Shown piece after piece: positions 25,000 through 32,419 of a stretch of DNA of 64,000 bases. The notes beneath the pieces were generated by a model that made no database searches, was not told the origin of the DNA, and worked only from the letters and a program-made list of their open reading frames with translations. Position 1 is the stretch's first letter. Each line of letters begins with the position of its first letter. Location: the NCBI GenBank assembly GCA_016721725.1, contig JADKHN010000001.1:1860001-1924000 (forward strand), written 5' to 3'. Both the position numbers and the translations under genes were made by a program. This DNA comes from Chitinophagaceae bacterium. GTDB lineage: Bacteria; Bacteroidota; Bacteroidia; Chitinophagales; Chitinophagaceae.

Positions 25000-25755
25000 T
25001 TAAAGCCCCCCGAAATAATCATACCCCCGCTCATACCAGTAATCCGGCGGCCGATGGTCGCTGAAATAGATCGTCCCGATGCGTTTGAGGTGCTTGACGC
25101 CGTATTTGACCGGGATGATGAGTCGTAAGGGCGCTCCCTGGTTGAGGGGCAGGGGTTTGCCGTTCATCTCGTAACAAAGGATGGTCTGAGGATGCAGCAT
25201 GCTTTTATTGTCGATACCCACATAGTACTGGTCATCCGGAGTATGCAGTCCCGTATATTTTTTCAGGGTTTGTTCATCCAGTCCGTATCTTTTCGTGAAG
25301 TCGGTGAATTTAACACCCGCCCAATGGGTGACCTGGCTCCATCCTTCAATGCATTTGAAATCAAAAACGATTTCGGTCCTGGGCAGAGACCTGATCTCCT
25401 CTAAACCGATAAACAAAGTATCTCCGGGTTTCCGGATCAGCTGAAGCTTCCAGGCATCGGGATCGAAATCACCCTTCAGGCCGGCGTCTCCATTTTTCCT
25501 CACCCGGACCGCCGCAGCGCTTAGGGGGTAGGTCTTGGCCAGGTGGTCGTTGCTGAGGATGGCACTGAAAATTTTTTCATTAGCATTCAGGACCGTGCGC
25601 AATGGTTTTAAAGCGCCCTGGTCATTAGGCTGATTCTGCAGCCAATTCCAACCGGCGAAACAAGCGATCAGGAAGAGGATGAAGAAGGAAAAAGACAGTA
25701 TGGTCTTATTCCGGATGCTGCGGTTATCCAGTATTTTTTCTTCCAGGGTCTTCAT
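25000..25755 (-). CDS. Molybdopterin-dependent oxidoreductase (sulfite-oxidase fold)
   Basis: A 251-aa protein with one N-terminal membrane anchor (about residues 19-38) and a sulfite-oxidase-fold domain. Cys135 in FDFKCIEGWSQVTHW is the expected molybdenum ligand; RLIIPVKYGVKHLKRIGTI is the conserved C-terminal core. It overlaps by 4 nt the cytochrome b gene before it, so the pair probably forms a membrane oxidoreductase, as YedY/MsrP does with YedZ. Substrate unknown; msrB nearby hints at methionine sulfoxide repair but proves nothing. Confidence 0.85.
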   Translation of the reverse strand: MKTLEEKILDNRSIRNKTILSFSFFILFLIACFAGWNWLQNQPNDQGALKPLRTVLNANEKIFSAILSNDHLAKTYPLSAAAVRVRKNGDAGLKGDFDPDAWKLQLIRKPGDTLFIGLEEIRSLPRTEIVFDFKCIEGWSQVTHWAGVKFTDFTKRYGLDEQTLKKYTGLHTPDDQYYVGIDNKSMLHPQTILCYEMNGKPLPLNQGAPLRLIIPVKYGVKHLKRIGTIYFSDHRPPDYWYERGYDYFGGL

Positions 25756-26486
25756 GTTGCTGCGTTTGTAATGTCTTTTTCGCCGGATGGTTGGGTTGAA
25801 TTAGCGTCAGATGACTTCATTTCCGCTGAAATGCTCCTGGTCTCAAAGCCCCGGATCATCGAAGCGAAATTGTTCCATCCGGCCAATATCACCTGAACGA
25901 GGTGAACCAAAAAGAACAGGGAGAATAAGAGGGTCAGGATAAAATGTTCGGCCCTGGCCCATTCGTAACCGCCCAGCAGGGAACAGAGCCAGTTCAGTTG
26001 GACCGGTTTATAAATGGCCAGCCCGGTCAGGAGAGATCCCAGTCCCATGAAGATCACACCGGTATACGCGATGCGTTGTGCGGCATTGTACTTTTTTTGC
26101 GGTGGCAATCCTTTTTTTATGCGCAGGTCGTGAAGCAAGACCAGCCAGGCTTCCTTAAATGACCGTTTATTGGGAAAGATGAATTTGTATTCTTTGGAAA
26201 ACAACAAGTAAAAGAAATAAAGAATGCCATTGATGGCGAACAGCCACATGAAAACGAAATGCAGGCTCATCCCTTCGGCCAGCCGGAAAGGGATATTGAG
26301 CGCCTTATTGAAAGAGTCGGGAAAGAATTTCAGGACCGTCCGGTCGCCCCAGCCCAGCCGGTAAACGTCATTGGCCCAATAGATCAGCAATCCGCTCCAG
26401 ATCATCACCGCCAATACCGGAAAATTGATCCAGTGGAACCAGCGGATGGCCAGCGGGTGTTTTTGAATGATCTTTTTTGATGGCAT
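25752..26486 (-). CDS. Cytochrome b/b6-domain membrane protein
   Basis: A 244-aa protein with about five hydrophobic helices and histidines suited to heme b binding (HPLAIRWFHWINF near residue 10, LHFVFMWLF near 75, EHFILTLLFSLFFLVHLVQ near 185). It fits the prokaryotic cytochrome b561 group that serves as quinol-linked membrane partner. ATGA overlap with the following molybdopterin subunit implies translational coupling. Confidence 0.82.
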   Translation of the reverse strand: MPSKKIIQKHPLAIRWFHWINFPVLAVMIWSGLLIYWANDVYRLGWGDRTVLKFFPDSFNKALNIPFRLAEGMSLHFVFMWLFAINGILYFFYLLFSKEYKFIFPNKRSFKEAWLVLLHDLRIKKGLPPQKKYNAAQRIAYTGVIFMGLGSLLTGLAIYKPVQLNWLCSLLGGYEWARAEHFILTLLFSLFFLVHLVQVILAGWNNFASMIRGFETRSISAEMKSSDANSTQPSGEKDITNAAT

Positions 26487-26506
26487 GAGATGGGTTAAGA
26501 ATAGTT

Positions 26507-26571
26507 GATAGTTGATAATGGATAATGGATAATGGATAATGGATAATGGATAATGGATAATGGATAATGGA
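26507..26571. repeat. Perfect heptamer array (GATAATG)n
   Basis: About eight perfect GATAATG copies in tandem (26514-26569), preceded by degenerate copies (TAGTTGATAGTTGATAATG). The array lies directly upstream of the cytochrome b gene. A 7-bp unit of this purity should be prone to slippage and so may vary in copy number between strains. Confidence 0.9.
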
Positions 26572-26604
26572 ATAAATAGAGCTAAGTTCAGCTATTTTCG
26601 GGAT

Positions 26605-26650
26605 AGTTTTAACTTTCGAACTTCCAACCTTCAACCTCCAACCATCAACC
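26605..26650. repeat. Degenerate heptamer array (CAACCTC/CAACCTT)
   Basis: CAACCTT, CAACCTC and CAACCATC units follow one another up to the 3' end of msrB. Same family as the array at 12678. Confidence 0.6.
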
Positions 26651-27118
26651 TCTTTTAGCTACAAAAAGCAGGCTCGCTGAATTCATGCAATAGCGTAAAC
26701 CGGTTGGTTTGGGTCCATCATCGAAAACATGGCCCAGGTGAGCTCCGCAGCGGCTGCAATTCACTTCAATACGTTGCATGCCAAAACTGTTGTCAGTAAT
26801 TTCTTCCACATTGGATTTCCCGATGGGTTTCCAAAAGCTTGGCCATCCGGTACCACTTTCAAATTTGGTCTCGGAACTGAAAAGTTCCTGACTGCAACAG
26901 ATGCATTGGTAGGTTCCTTTGGCGTGATTATCCCAGTAGATACCTGTAAAAGCCCTTTCAGTCCCTTTTTTCCGGGTCACCTGGTATTGTTCCGGCGTTA
27001 ATTGCTTTTTCCATTCGGCATCAGTCTTGCTGACGGCATAACGCTTACCTGGTTGTGCAACGCAGGAAGCGAAACTGATGAGGGAGATGGTTAAGAAAAT
27101 GAATCTTTTCATTGGCAT
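26645..27118 (-). CDS. msrB: Peptide-methionine (R)-S-oxide reductase MsrB, exported
   Basis: Reduces methionine-R-sulfoxide in proteins. Zinc pairs CICC and CSRC, the [14 protein letters not shown] segment and the catalytic Cys in [10 protein letters not shown] are all present. The N-terminal [20 protein letters not shown] is a signal peptide, possibly a lipoprotein one with Cys after FAS, so the enzyme works outside the cytoplasm. I chose the ATG at 27118; the one at 27112 is equally possible. An in-frame extension upstream is not supported. Confidence 0.93.
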   Translation of the reverse strand: MPMKRFIFLTISLISFASCVAQPGKRYAVSKTDAEWKKQLTPEQYQVTRKKGTERAFTGIYWDNHAKGTYQCICCSQELFSSETKFESGTGWPSFWKPIGKSNVEEITDNSFGMQRIEVNCSRCGAHLGHVFDDGPKPTGLRYCMNSASLLFVAKRG

Positions 27119-27227
27119 AGGTTGATCAAATTTACGGGAGATATCCGCTGTTCTTTTTATTGAACAAGTAATTAACAAAATTGTTTATCAATTTAACATT
27201 TAACTTTGATCATTAAACCGATCCGCG

Positions 27228-27392
27228 ATGGGAATACTCAGGCAGGTGGCCGAATACCTTTATCTACGTAAAAAAGACCCGGACGCCCCGAAATCGAAAT
27301 TCGTCAAGTACATGCACGGCATCAACCGGATCTCCATCCTGCTGTTCATCGTGGCGCTGGTGATCATTGCGGTGAAGTTGATCCGTGGATAG
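27228..27392 (+). CDS. Small single-span membrane protein (54 aa; DUF6728-like)
   Basis: Reads MGILRQVAEYLYLRKKDPDA, then PKSKFVKYMHGINRISILLF and a hydrophobic end IVALVIIAVKLIRG. One C-terminal membrane helix (about residues 36-51) follows a basic, charged N-terminus. It resembles small conserved Bacteroidota proteins that I recall as DUF6728; that name is from memory. TAACTTTG at 27201-27208 is a good -7 element 19 nt before the ATG. Function unknown. Confidence 0.72.
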   Translation: MGILRQVAEYLYLRKKDPDAPKSKFVKYMHGINRISILLFIVALVIIAVKLIRG

Positions 27393-27431
27393 ATGCGGGC
27401 TATAGGCAGGATATAGGCGGGATAGATCATT

Positions 27432-27484
27432 TGATCTTCAAGTCATAAGGTCATTAAGTCATTGGGTCATTAGGTCATTTGGTC
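27432..27484. repeat. Degenerate heptamer array (GGTCATT)
   Basis: About seven units of GGTCATT, AGTCATT, GGTCATA or close variants, ending at the stop of lpxB. Another period-7 array in a gap between genes. Confidence 0.75.
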
Positions 27485-28604
27485 AATGGCCAAGGGTAAA
27501 ACGATGGATCAGTCCAGCGGCATTGGATGATGCATGTCCTCCCTCACTGAGTATCTTCTTAAGGGACGCGTAATCTTCTTTCAGTTGTTTTTGTTTGGCC
27601 GGGTTGGACAGGAGTTCGTTCAGTTCGAAACGCAGGTTTTTTACGGTAAGGTCGTTTTGGATCAGTTCCTTCACTACTTCCTTGTCCATGATGAGATTGA
27701 CCAGGCCGATGAATTTTATTTTGATCAGCCTTTTGGCGATCTGGTAACTGATCCCGTTCCCTTTGTAACAGATCACCTCCGGCACGCCGAACAGCGCGGT
27801 CTCGAGCGTGGCGGTTCCGCTGGTCACGAGTGCGGCTGATGACCCAGACAGGAGTTCATACGTTCTATTGACCACGGAAGATACATTAGGATAAGGCTTC
27901 AGGAGGTTATGGTAAAAATCTTCATCCAGGCCGGGCGCCTTGGCCACCACAAACTGATGGTCCGGGAAATGTTGGGTCACTTCCAGCATGATGGGAAGTT
28001 TTTTCAGGATCTCCTGCCTGCGGCTTCCCGGAAGTAAAGCGATCGTCTTCCCTGGTCCTTGTTCTGCTTTCCTTGCTCCTTGTTCTGCATTCAAAAATTC
28101 CTCCACCACTTCCACCAGCGGATGCCCGACATATTCCACTTCCCAGTTCCACCTGTCGCGGTAATAAGCTTTTTCAAAAGGAAGGATACAGATCATCAGG
28201 TCGATGCATTGCTTCATCATCTTCACCCGGTTCTCTTTCCAGGCCCAAACCTGGGGGGAGATATAATAGATCACTTTCAGACCCTGTGCCCGTGCCCATT
28301 TGGCGATACGCAGGTTGAACCCGGGATAGTCGATCAGGATCAGCGCATCGGGCTTGAATGCCTGTATGTCTTCTTTGCAAAAAGCGAGATTCTGGAAAAT
28401 AGTAGGCAGGTTCTTGATCACCTCGGTGAAACCCATGAAGGCCAGGTCTTTGTAATGCTTGACGAGCCTGGCCCCTGCGGCCTCCATCTTGTCTCCGCCC
28501 CAGCAACGGATATCGGCGGAAGCATCGAGCTGATGCAACTCCTTGATGAGATTGCTGCCATGCAGGTCGCCGCTGGCTTCGCCGGATATGATATAATATT
28601 TCAT
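27483..28604 (-). CDS. lpxB: Lipid-A-disaccharide synthase
   Basis: Joins UDP-2,3-diacylglucosamine and lipid X in lipid A synthesis (GT19, membrane-associated). Typical parts: MKYYIISGEASGDLHGSNLI at the start, DYPGFNLRIAKWA, YYISPQVWAWKENRVKMM, LLPGSRRQEI and TSGTATLETALFGVPEV. Between the two halves an insert of about 14 residues (AEQGARKAEQGPGK) is encoded by repeats of GCAGAACAAGGA, so a DNA repeat seems to have entered the gene in frame. Last gene of the surE group. Confidence 0.97.
   Translation of the reverse strand: MKYYIISGEASGDLHGSNLIKELHQLDASADIRCWGGDKMEAAGARLVKHYKDLAFMGFTEVIKNLPTIFQNLAFCKEDIQAFKPDALILIDYPGFNLRIAKWARAQGLKVIYYISPQVWAWKENRVKMMKQCIDLMICILPFEKAYYRDRWNWEVEYVGHPLVEVVEEFLNAEQGARKAEQGPGKTIALLPGSRRQEILKKLPIMLEVTQHFPDHQFVVAKAPGLDEDFYHNLLKPYPNVSSVVNRTYELLSGSSAALVTSGTATLETALFGVPEVICYKGNGISYQIAKRLIKIKFIGLVNLIMDKEVVKELIQNDLTVKNLRFELNELLSNPAKQKQLKEDYASLKKILSEGGHASSNAAGLIHRFTLGH
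28055..28092 (-). repeat. In-frame short repeat inside lpxB
   Basis: On the coding strand GCAGAACAAGGA occurs twice with AGCAAGGAAA between, encoding AEQGARKAEQG. It falls in the linker between the two Rossmann-like halves, just before TIALLPGSRR, where extra residues could be tolerated. Confidence 0.6.
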
Positions 28605-28727
28605 TGGTTCGAGTTATGCAAGCCGCTTCCCGGTGCCTGAACGTAAAGGTTGAATCTTGTTATGTGGTACAAGAGTGCGACGCCGATGAAGCTGAGCCCT
28701 GTTCCGCTGCCGGTATCAAGATCGGCC

Positions 28728-29030
28728 TCAACTGAATGTTTTTATGCAAAGTACCAATAAGCCGTACGCACAGGTCAAAACAAAAATGCCTTTGGCTGTT
28801 TTGTCTTTTCGGGTATTGATATACAGGGTGAACAACACGGCGTTCACCAGCAGGGCCAGACTGAGCGCCACGGAAAAGGTACGGTGGCCGGGCTCGAGGT
28901 ACATGAACTGGAAGGTCTCCTTGAACGTGAAGGGTTCGAATTTGACGAATTTGAAAATGAGTATGCCCAGGATCGGACCGATGAAACCCAGGATGGTGCC
29001 CAGCAGAAAATTGTCTTTTTTGAAGATCAT
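28728..29030 (-). CDS. Small membrane protein between surE and lpxB
   Basis: A 100-aa hydrophobic protein with about three helices (residues 8-27, 50-72, 80-97) and a charged loop FEPFTFKETF. It overlaps the surE stop by 4 nt (ATGA), which supports real translation. I do not recognise the family. Position next to lpxB suggests an envelope role but that is inference. Confidence 0.65.
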   Translation of the reverse strand: MIFKKDNFLLGTILGFIGPILGILIFKFVKFEPFTFKETFQFMYLEPGHRTFSVALSLALLVNAVLFTLYINTRKDKTAKGIFVLTCAYGLLVLCIKTFS

Positions 29031-29812
29031 TTGAACAGGTTCTTTTTTTCCAGTTGTTTTTTCAGGGTATAATTGGTGAGGTCGAACTGTACCGGCACAA
29101 CGCTCACGTAATTATGCTGCAGGGCCCATACATCGGTATCCTTGCTCTTGTCGAAATTCACGAATTCGCCGGTGAGCCAGTAATATTTTTTTCCCTGCGG
29201 ATCGATGCGTTCGTCGAAATCCTCTTCATATTTGGCGTAGGCCTGCTTGCATAGTTTGACACCCTTGATCAGTTCTTTTTTAACGGGAGGTATGTTCACA
29301 TTGAGCAGTAAATGCTTGTCTGATTTCATACTGAGAATGGTGCTCACGATCTTATGTACATAAAACCGGGCGGCCTCGAAATCGGCTTCCACGCTGTAAT
29401 CAAGCAGGGAAAAGCCGATGCTGGGAATACTTTCGATGGCGGCTTCCATCGCGGCGCTCATGGTGCCGCTGTAGATCACGTTGATGGAATGGTTGGCGCC
29501 ATGGTTGATGCCGCTCAGGCAGATATCGGGCTTACGGTGCAGCACTTTATCCACGGCCAGTTTAACGCAATCTACCGGGGTGCCGGAGGTTTGCCAGGCT
29601 TCCACGTCGCCAAACAGGTCCACTTTGTGCATCCGCAGGGGCTGGCCGATGGTGATGGCATGGCCCATGCCGCTTTGGGGTTTATCGGGAGCTACCACCA
29701 CCACTTTACCGAGTTCCTTTACCGCTTCAACGAGGTTTCGGATGCCGGGTGCGGTAATGCCGTCGTCGTTGGTGATGAGGATAATGGGTCTTACTTTACG
29801 CTTGGTTGCCAT
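29027..29812 (-). CDS. surE: 5'/3'-nucleotidase SurE
   Basis: A 261-aa metal-dependent nucleoside 5'-monophosphate phosphatase. The active-site set is visible: Asp16/Asp17 in TNDDGI, Ser47 in KPQSGMGHAIT and Asn103 in LSGINHGAN. It is in an operon with a small membrane protein and lpxB. The start MATKRKVRPIILITNDDG places the motif at the normal distance. Confidence 0.97.
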   Translation of the reverse strand: MATKRKVRPIILITNDDGITAPGIRNLVEAVKELGKVVVVAPDKPQSGMGHAITIGQPLRMHKVDLFGDVEAWQTSGTPVDCVKLAVDKVLHRKPDICLSGINHGANHSINVIYSGTMSAAMEAAIESIPSIGFSLLDYSVEADFEAARFYVHKIVSTILSMKSDKHLLLNVNIPPVKKELIKGVKLCKQAYAKYEEDFDERIDPQGKKYYWLTGEFVNFDKSKDTDVWALQHNYVSVVPVQFDLTNYTLKKQLEKKNLFK

Positions 29813-29827
29813 GAATCATAAGTCATT

Positions 29828-30292
29828 TAAAATTGCGGGAAAAGTTCACGGGCAATACCCAACTGGCGGAAAGGCCAGGGGATCATGGCCAGGATGATCA
29901 GGAGGGCGATACCGAACCAGACCAGGCTTTTCTTGTGTTTCCCGGTGCTGGTTTCCGCACGTTTGACCATGCTCCATCCGATGTGCACCAATAAGCCAGG
30001 CGATGACCATCATGAGGATATGTTCCATGGCGAAGAACCGGCTTGGGCCATCTTTCATCACTTCTTTGGCGTTTGTTTTCAACAGGTTGAACCACATGCC
30101 GTTGAAATAGAGGATGAGTCCCAGCAACAATTGGATGTCGCAGGATATCATGAAGAACAAACCGGTCCGCTTATCGCCGGCGCTGTACTCTCTTTTTTTG
30201 GACATGCCGCCGATGGCGTTGACAATGGCCCAGAGACCAAATAACAAAACGGCCCAGCGCAAGAGGCTATGGAAGATGAGGATCGCATTCAT
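29828..30292 (-). pseudogene. Four-helix membrane protein, frameshifted near 29992
   Basis: Starts at 30292 with MNAILIFHSLLRWAVLLFGL. The frame is open to about 29992, then shifts; dropping one base (coding strand CTTATTGGTG to CTTTTGGTG) restores a membrane-protein end VHIGWSMVKRAETSTGKHK and ...WPFRQLGIARELFPQF with TAA at 29828. The whole would be 154 aa with about four helices. Similar Bacteroidota proteins are often labelled cytochrome B, but I see no clear heme motif. The shift may be a sequencing error. Confidence 0.7.
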
Positions 30293-30386
30293 AACAGATA
30301 GGGGTTTGGCACAAAAATAAGGTAACTGGGTTAAACCATTCCAAGTTGTGCAGGTATCCGGGCCAACCCGGGCCCGGAAAAATAAA

Positions 30387-30417
30387 TTTGGACAAACTAA
30401 AATAATTAGTATATTTG
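30387..30417 (+). promoter_or_regulatory. Promoter of the XRE/S24 regulator
   Basis: TTTG at 30387-30390, 19-nt spacer, TATATTTG at 30410-30417, an exact match to the Bacteroidota consensus. Two inverted repeats overlap it. Confidence 0.85.
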
Positions 30418-30432
30418 TGCTAATCAAATTAG
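30396..30432 (+). promoter_or_regulatory. Two putative operators for the XRE/S24 regulator
   Basis: ACTAA-AATAA-TTAGT (30396-30410) lies in the -33/-7 spacer, and CTAAT-CAA-ATTAG (30420-30432) just past the -7 element. They share CTAA half-sites, are centred about 23 bp apart (near two helical turns), and end 7 nt before the ATG. This is the layout of an autorepressed gene. Confidence 0.65.
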
Positions 30433-30439
30433 TTGTACC

Positions 30440-31192
30440 ATGTCATTAGCCGGACAAAACCTCAAATACCTCCGTAAGCTCCGTGGATGGACCCAGGAGG
30501 AATTCGCCGCTAAACTGGGTATCAAGCGTTCCCTGGTTGGCGCCTATGAAGAAGAACGCGCCGACCCCAGGCTGGATGTGCTGGAGATCGTGGCGGAACT
30601 GTTCAAACTGAGCCTGGATGAACTTTTATTGAAAGACCTCAGTAACACATCAGGCAGCTACCTGGCCCGCAGGAGGCAGCAGAAGATGATGGTCGCGGAA
30701 CGCAACCTCATTCATTTTGTCCCCGTAAAAGCCGCAGCCGGTTACCTGGCCAGTTATGCGGATACGGAGTTCATCGATGAACTGAACACCTTCACCCTGC
30801 CCATGTTATCGGGGGGCAATTACCGGGCCTTTGAGATCATCGGGGACAGTATGTTACCGACGCCCAGCGGGAGTATCATCGTCGGCGAAAAAGTGGAGGA
30901 TACGGCCGATATCAAAAGCAACCAGGCCTATATCGTTGTGAGCCGGAATGAGGGTATTGTGTATAAGCGTATTGAAAAGAACAACCGAAGCAAGAATAAA
31001 CTTACCCTGATCAGTGATAACCCCCAGTTTCAGCCCTACCAGATCAATGCGGAGGATGTGATGGAACTCTGGCTGGCACAGATGGTGATCAGTAAGGTAA
31101 GCCAGCAGCAGCGCTGGGATATGAACTCGCTGGCCAGCATGGTGAACAACCTGCAGAGCCAGGTGAGCACCTTGAAGAAAAAGATGAATTGA
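30440..31192 (+). CDS. XRE-family repressor with S24 (LexA/CI-like) peptidase domain
   Basis: A 250-aa regulator. N-terminal HTH_3 at about residues 7-62 (LRKLRGWTQEEFAAKLGIKR); C-terminal S24 domain with catalytic Ser137 (IIGDSMLP) and Lys176 (GIVYKRI). An Ala-Gly pair (residues 100-101, in AAAGY) sits where LexA and CI cut themselves. The last 40 residues look coiled-coil (SLASMVNNLQSQVSTLKKK). It could be a damage- or stress-responsive repressor; its only visible operators are on its own promoter. Confidence 0.88.
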   Translation: MSLAGQNLKYLRKLRGWTQEEFAAKLGIKRSLVGAYEEERADPRLDVLEIVAELFKLSLDELLLKDLSNTSGSYLARRRQQKMMVAERNLIHFVPVKAAAGYLASYADTEFIDELNTFTLPMLSGGNYRAFEIIGDSMLPTPSGSIIVGEKVEDTADIKSNQAYIVVSRNEGIVYKRIEKNNRSKNKLTLISDNPQFQPYQINAEDVMELWLAQMVISKVSQQQRWDMNSLASMVNNLQSQVSTLKKKMN

Positions 31193-31202
31193 CGGAACCG
31201 GA

Positions 31203-31679
31203 ATGATGATGAACGCCAAAGAATTACTCATATTGAATTTTGAAGAGGTGCGCCGCCGGAGCATCAAAGTATGGAAGGGGATCTCGGAGGAATGCCTGTT
31301 TTGGAAACCCGATCCCGAAGCCATGAATTGTATTGAGATGATCCGCCATGTCCTGGAATCGGAGAACATCTATCACCACATCATTCTGCACCAGGGGAAA
31401 TTGGGAGATTATGAAAGTCCCCTGACCGGTAATCCCTTTATTTCCATTGAAGAGGAATTGAGGAATGCGCAACCCTACCGGGAGAAATTCCTGAAAATGG
31501 TCCATTCCTTTACAGTAAAAGACCTGGATGAGGTATACATTACCCGGAAGGAAAAAAAACAACACCGGAAACTGGGCGACTATCTTTTAAGGGTGGCCTA
31601 TCACGAAAGTGTTCATACCGGGCAATTATTGGATTATTTACGGACCCTGAAGGTTTCCAGGGCGAATATTTGGGATTGA
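31203..31679 (+). CDS. DinB-superfamily protein
   Basis: A 158-aa four-helix-bundle protein. The metal-binding histidine triad of DinB/YfiT proteins is visible: His49 (MIRHVLESE) and His134/His138 (AYHESVHTGQLLDYLR). It follows the XRE/S24 gene by 10 nt, so both are probably co-transcribed. Family members are metal-dependent enzymes, often thiol transferases; the specific reaction is unknown. Three consecutive ATG codons start the gene; the exact start is uncertain. Confidence 0.83.
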   Translation: MMMNAKELLILNFEEVRRRSIKVWKGISEECLFWKPDPEAMNCIEMIRHVLESENIYHHIILHQGKLGDYESPLTGNPFISIEEELRNAQPYREKFLKMVHSFTVKDLDEVYITRKEKKQHRKLGDYLLRVAYHESVHTGQLLDYLRTLKVSRANIWD

Positions 31680-31719
31680 GGATCTTTATTGAAAGTCCTC
31701 AATCATTGTCTTGGTTTTT

Positions 31720-31747
31720 AAGCTCTGGCTGCGTCGCCAGGGCTTTT
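31720..31747. terminator. Intrinsic terminator after the DinB gene
   Basis: AAGCTCTGGC pairs with GCCAGGGCTT (10 bp, one G-U) around TGCGTC and is followed by TT. A T-rich stretch on the other side makes it look bidirectional. Confidence 0.6.
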
Positions 31748-31815
31748 AACCCGGGAGAAAACCATAACTTTAGCAACTCAGATACATCGATTAATAAAAC
31801 CAAAAACAAAAAGTT

Positions 31816-32250
31816 ATGATTAAGCTACAGATCATCGGCAACCTGGGAAAGGATTGCATCGTGAAAGAAGTGAACGGAAAAAATGTGATCAATTTCAGCG
31901 TGGCCCACACGGAACGCTACAAAGACGCACAGGGTAATCAAAAAGAAAGGACCACCTGGGTGGAATGTGCCTACTGGACCGACAGAACGGCCGTTGCGCA
32001 ATACCTCACCAAAGGAAGAACAGTATATGCTGAAGGAACCCCTGAAGCGGATGCCTATACTAATAAAGAAGGACAGGCGGCCGCCACTCTTCGGATGCGG
32101 GTTCAGAATGTACAATTACTGGGCGGTAACAGCCCGGATGGCCAGGGCGCCAATGCCGGCAATGTAACCAATGCCGGGATGAGCAAAGGTCCGGTGGTAA
32201 CTACAACGCCAGCCGGTAATGCTGCGCCAGTGGATGATCTTCCGTTCTAA
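31816..32250 (+). CDS. ssb: Single-stranded DNA-binding protein
   Basis: A 144-aa SSB: OB-fold of about 105 residues starting IKLQIIGNLGKDCIVKEVNG with RTTWVECAYW and the typical QNVQLLGG, then a flexible Gly/Asn/Thr-rich linker and the acidic tip DDLPF that recruits partner proteins. Monocistronic by appearance. Confidence 0.94.
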   Translation: MIKLQIIGNLGKDCIVKEVNGKNVINFSVAHTERYKDAQGNQKERTTWVECAYWTDRTAVAQYLTKGRTVYAEGTPEADAYTNKEGQAAATLRMRVQNVQLLGGNSPDGQGANAGNVTNAGMSKGPVVTTTPAGNAAPVDDLPF

Positions 32251-32278
32251 CCGGATCTCCGACCTGGTTCCAACCGAT

Positions 32279-32363
32279 ATTCCCACAAGGGGGTCATATA
32301 CAAAAGGTAATGTCATCATCTGGGTTTTTACCTTACTGTATTCTCCGCTTTGTGGGAATTTTA
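32279..32363 (+). other. Long-range inverted repeat after ssb
   Basis: ATTCCCACAA (32279-32288) and TTGTGGGAAT (32350-32359) are perfectly complementary with 61 nt between, the right arm followed by TTTATTT. It could be a large-loop terminator for ssb or a structured leader of the GH92 gene. Confidence 0.4.
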
Positions 32364-32419
32364 TTTAAAACGAATATCTTTCTGTGGCTTCATTTTCATA
32401 AAGTTTTAACTTGTGTAAA

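Noticed and set aside
28605..28727. Minus-strand open frame ending GSGLHNSNQ and overlapping the lpxB start
   Set aside because: It has a stop just upstream (TAA before the first usable codons), no start codon and no family resemblance, so it is probably a chance frame; I left it out as a gene.
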